NCBI GenBank assembly: GCA_029216955.1
Contig: JANAVB010005597.1
Coordinates: 44,637,466-44,701,465, forward strand
Length of the DNA: 64,000 nt
Reading direction: 5' to 3'
Source: Iris pallida
Lineage: Eukaryota > Streptophyta > Magnoliopsida > Asparagales > Iridaceae
Numbering within the stretch: position 1 is the first letter of the stretch; every line of letters starts with the position of its first letter. Positions 60,311-64,000 of this stretch are shown here, piece after piece. The notes beneath the pieces were generated by a model that saw nothing but the letters and a program-made list of their open reading frames with translations, made no database searches and was not told where the DNA came from. A program made the position numbers and the translations under genes.

Positions 60311-61291
60311 TCATTCTTCCATTTCTGCTATAAAATCGGGGGTCTCAAGATTTAGATTTTTGCACTCGTTGACCAGATTTGCTTCGGCCCGGCGTCCCTT
60401 GTGATAGTTATCAACTTCTTGGGGGGTCGCCCTGCAAGTCCGTTGCATATGACCATAAGCACAACATTTGTAGCAGAGAGTAGGCGATTGGCCTTCCACT
60501 CTCGCTTTGGGACGACTTGCCCGTTGGTTCTTACCATGAGACTGCCTAGGAGTCAAAGGTCCTTGGTTCTTAGTAGAACCTCGCTTTGGATGGCGAGACT
60601 TAAACTTGCCTCTGTTCCTTGGCTGGGACGACTGGCCCTTGTCTCGTTTCTACCGTGGATTTGGTCCACGGAGAGCGTTTGCATCAGGCATTGGAATTGC
60701 CTTTGTTCCAGCAGGACGAGAATTGTTGTTTCTCATTAAAATGAGACTGTTCTTCTCGTCTAGTAAAAGCTGGGTGATGAGCTCGGGAAACTTGGTGAAC
60801 TTAGACTGACGGTATTACTTTTGGAGCAAGTTGTCAGTGGAAGGAAATGTGGTGTATATTTTCTCCAATAGATCACTGTCGGTTAATATCTCACCGTAGT
60901 ATTGGAGAAGTGATCGAATCCTGCAGACTTCATTGTTGTAATCAGTTACACTTTTGAAGTCTTGGAAGCTCAGGTTCAACCAGTCATGACGTGCTTCAGG
61001 TAGCCATATGGTCTTTTGGTGGTCGAAGCGCTCTTTCAGAGAGTCCCATAGCGTCTTCGGCGAGGAGATTTCAATGAACTCCGACTTCATGGTGTCAGAT
61101 AAATGCCTGCGGAATAGAATCATCGCTTTGGCGTTCATTGAGCGAGTGATCACTTCCACTTCACGCTCTTCCTCGTTATAGATGACGTCCAAGAGGTCCT
61201 GCGCATCTAGATGGTTCTGGATGTCTTGCGTCCAGTCCAAGTAGTTCTTGCCAGAGGCTTCAAGGATGGGAAAATCAATCTTGATCGACAT
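60311..61291 (-). pseudogene. Copia gag with zinc knuckle, two in-frame stops
   Basis: The start is taken at the ATG 61289-61291 (MSIKIDFPIL), because upstream codons look like leader. The gag/UBN2-type domain has YLDWTQDIQNHLDA, LWDSLKERFDHQ and DYNNEVCRIRSLLQYYG motifs. A TAA at 60815-60817 and a TAG near 60649 break it, but the frame is otherwise open through a CX2CX4HX4C knuckle (CYKCCAYGHMQRTC) to its end at 60311. It would form the particle shell. Confidence 0.88.
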
Positions 61292-62452
61292 TTTTCTACA
61301 ACAGAAGAAAAAATCTTGATCAGTCAACATATAAAACGACAGGTTTATATGGATTTGGTTTGTATAAGCAACAACAAACAATCGTAAATAAAAACAACGG
61401 TTTTGAAAAAACGATTTTTGTTTAAAAATTATCTTATATCGATCGACGGGCCGATATAGAGAGGTCAATCAGTTTCTTGCAAAAATGCATAATTATAAAT
61501 ACAATTTGAGCAAAAAATAATATTCGGTCAGCCCCTTTCAGTAGCTCTACGTGAATATGACCAGGTGAGAAAATGAGGGAGGAGGGTCACCGGGGACCAC
61601 TTAAAAACCAAGTCCCAAGTTCTTTCTGACATCATACCCAAATAGGTTAGCCTATTCGGAGAGACTTCGTAAAATTTTTGTCAAATGTAAGAATAAATAA
61701 AAAATTTCAAAAAATTCACGCTATTTGCGAATTGTGCAAAATAGGTGACAATTTAGTGCATGCTCAAAATGAGTGTTGCCTTTGAAAAATTATTAACCAA
61801 AAAAGGTTATTTTTTGGAGGCCCAAATTTGGCGGTGCCAGAATTTGTTTATGTAGCCAAGACAATTTTTCAATTTCCATGCCATTACGCTAAAAAAAACG
61901 TACAACATAAGTAGGCAACAACACACAAAAGAATTGGTGCCTAAGCAAGCGGCACCAAAAAAATGTCAACTATTTTTCCGACGTCTAATGAAGCGATGCC
62001 AAAAAAATAGCGAAAAAAATACAATTTTTACTACCCATCTGTTACAATAATTCACTGAGTAACATAAAGAAAAAAATGCTACTGAGGTGCTTGTCGGGGC
62101 GCAGATGGCACTGTGGCGCTCGCCGGGGCGCTCCAAATCCATCATTACCAAAAAAAATGTTAGCATCTATAAATTCTTTTTTAACATGAAAATTTGCTAT
62201 CAAAAATTTATTTCCTCAGAAATTAACTAACAAATATGTTTTTTTTTTAAAAAAAAAACTAGTATGCTAAAGACTAGATTATAGCAAAGTTATACATAAA
62301 AACAAATTTGCAACTGTTAACAGAATGTGAATAGCAAATCAAGTAATGAGAACCAGAAAGCTATCATTCTGAAAAAAAATCCGAAATGAAAATTTGGTGA
62401 TGTAGTATGTTTTGATACTATCTATAGAAAAAATAAGGATGGAAGACCTTAT
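61292..62452 (-). other. Long leader region of the copia element, no gene seen
   Basis: 1.16 kb of AT-rich sequence between the gag start and the outer LTR end. It includes GGCGCTCGCCGGGGCGCTCC (62115-62134), which matches GGCGCTCGTTGGGGCGCTCC (47282-47301) in the 3' non-coding part, so it belongs to the element. A full 5' LTR like 46576-46786 is not present; only its outermost 19 bp are. Confidence 0.55.
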
Positions 62453-62476
62453 ACCATGATGAGTTACAACAGTTGC

Positions 62477-62957
62477 CACATAAAAATAACAAGTTTTCAT
62501 TTAAAAAAAATCATTCTCCAATGCAAATATCAAATAAGTTGTAAAGTTGACATAGCATGACATGTCAAAGACATTACGAGCCACACAATTTTGGATGAAC
62601 AATTTTTCAAACATATCATTTATTTTACATTCAAATGAATGCTTCTGAAATGCTCATCCGACGAGTGTTTCCGAAATAGTTTGAACGAATTAGATGAAAC
62701 GTTAAAATAGCTAGCGTTCTAAAGCTTCCTATTTCTATAAGTCACTCCATTATCCTTCCGCTAACTACTAATACATCATCCATCTAACTTACTAGACATT
62801 ACTCACTTAAAACCAACATAGCGTAAGTACTGTCAAGAGCTTCTTCTTCTTTTTTTCCTCGAGGCCAGGTTTATGCAAAAATAGGAGCAGTTCAAAGGTG
62901 GTAGTCCAAGTCCAATTTCAATAAAGAAGAGCCAAACTTGATGGGACATAATATGTT
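62477..62957. other. No feature seen, AT-rich
   Basis: Sequence outside the copia element, with no convincing frame, repeat ends or RNA gene. Confidence 0.45.
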
Positions 62958-62958
62958 C

Positions 62959-62967
62959 TATATATGC
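62959..62967 (+). promoter_or_regulatory. Possible TATA box upstream of a small reading frame
   Basis: CTATATATG lies about 70 bp before the ATG at 63038, followed by a CT-rich stretch (62989-63009) as seen at plant transcription starts. Weak evidence. Confidence 0.3.
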
Positions 62968-63037
62968 AAGCATTATAAAGAGTATGTACTCTCCTTCCTC
63001 TTTCTCCAAAGCAGTAAAAAGGAAAGGTAAGGAAACG

Positions 63038-63172
63038 ATGTTCGCTTCACTAATTCATGGAGGGTTATTGTTGCTCTTCTTGTGTGGTTTAGTAGGTTCT
63101 GTACTGGCCCACTGCTTGGCTTCCCCATGTTATCCTCGAGAGTGTTTACCAATTTCACACCCGACATTATGA
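63038..63172 (+). CDS. Candidate 44-residue secreted peptide
   Basis: An ATG at 63038 opens a frame to TGA at 63170-63172. The first 24 residues have the form of a signal peptide: short polar start MFASLIHGG, a hydrophobic core LLLLFLCGLVGSV, and a small-residue cut site VLA. The remaining 20 residues hold three cysteines (HCLASPCYPREC...) and end PTL. The frame is open upstream to an ATG at 62984, but that lies too close to the possible TATA box. I recognise no family; it could be chance, a broken exon 1, or a small secreted cysteine-containing peptide. Confidence 0.3.
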   Translation: MFASLIHGGLLLLFLCGLVGSVLAHCLASPCYPRECLPISHPTL

Positions 63173-64000
63173 CTTATAAAAAAATTGCCGGTTTGGAATG
63201 ACCAACGTTAGCCTCTACTACACAGTGTATATATTGACCCCAACAGTGAATTATATAAATAAAATGGTGCAATTTAAGGGTTGAACAGTGGGCTATGAAT
63301 TCAGTAGCTGTGCCATCTTATTGATGTGTGAGAAGTAATTGATTTTCGGCTATAAATCAAAGTTGCGGTACAGTTATGGGCAGACAAAGTGCACGCTTCG
63401 CGGATCTGGCTATCCAATTTGAATTTGGACAATATAGGTTAGGTTGCCGTTCTTGGGCAAGACCAGTTCGTTTTGCTCCGGAGTAACATTTACAGAAGTA
63501 CTAATCGTTAGGATAAAATTCAGAAAATACATATAAAGTTTCATTTTTTTTTCTTTCCATGAATTTGTTTGAACGGAAAACATATACCAAACTTTTGTTG
63601 TTTAGCAAATCAACCCATTCATCTAAGTTTTATATAGTAAAATTGTTATAGTTGGCCAAATATCTTCATTAGAAATGACTAAAATACCTCCATACGGATA
63701 CGACCTTCCTCACATGTTGAGATTTTCTTACATTGTATAAATAAATCCGATCAACTACGGAGCATGTAAACTCCTTTGTATCCAATCGATGCAATGGTGA
63801 GTACCAATTTAGAATTGAAAGATTGCTCCTTGAGGATAGCTGAAAGCTTTCTAACAATCTAAAATCTCATATGCCGCTGAGAGAACGATGTCAGAAGAGA
63901 AATAACATTTTCTTGGGGGACTATTTTAGTTATTCGGGTGAAGTTTTGGTTAACTAGCGACACGACTGAGCAAAACTTGGATGGATGGTTGCTTGCCAAA
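63173..64000. other. No feature recognised
   Basis: AT-rich sequence with only short frames on either strand. No inverted ends, tandem repeats or RNA gene were seen. Confidence 0.45.

Overview
This 64 kb window is nuclear DNA of a flowering plant, built almost entirely of transposable elements nested inside one another. The evidence is long plant-type LTRs, initiator-methionine-tRNA primer sites, copia and gypsy polyproteins, CACTA, hAT-like and Tourist-like elements, a tRNA-derived SINE, and intron-containing fragments of two plant genes (SRFR1 and LEUNIG). The species cannot be named from sequence alone. No intact conventional host gene was recognised. The only candidate is a very small secreted-peptide reading frame near 63.0 kb.

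Left block, 1-30000: one Russian-doll nest. The oldest layer is a decayed family-C LTR (right remnant 29152-29999). A family-B LTR sits in it (remnant 28698-29151). A family-A LTR sits in that (3756-28697, plus sense). The family-A LTR was then hit by a gag-bearing C element (LTR 1055-3755, body running off the left edge), a 4.3 kb CACTA element carrying host-gene pieces (3873-8176, target duplication ACC), a 291 bp hAT-like MITE (9055-9345, CCCGTGTA), and a Ty3-gypsy chromovirus-like element (10641-28311, TTATA). The Ty3 element is itself split in its RT/RNase H region by a large retrotransposon derivative, LARD-A (14715-22429, CAACG). Matching target duplications, and uninterrupted paralogous copies elsewhere in the window, support the order.

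Middle block, 30000-46570: a degenerate D-like LTR, a CACTA end, two hAT-like MITEs (one hosting a SINE), a palindrome-rich foldback element with about 100 bp terminal inverted repeats, a 120 bp Tourist-like MITE, and a copia-type LTR. LARD-B (35307-42826, target duplication GCCGG) entered that LTR only 12 bp from its end.

Right block, 46571-62476: a decayed Ty1-copia element on the minus strand, with gag, protease, integrase, RT and RNase H in order from high to low coordinates. Its RT is interrupted by a young gag-only retrotransposon (TR-GAG type, 48844-58092, target duplication CCATT). That element has near-identical 3.5 kb LTRs and a 475-codon gag, but no pol. The final 1.5 kb is AT-rich and mostly featureless.

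The LARD and gag-only families keep the last codons of a gypsy pol gene beside the 3' LTR. The two LARDs also keep a tRNA-Met primer site, so they look like internally deleted gypsy elements that would depend on proteins supplied in trans. Autonomous elements here carry stops, frameshifts or insertions. LTR families A, B and D share hairpins whose stems change in compensating ways.
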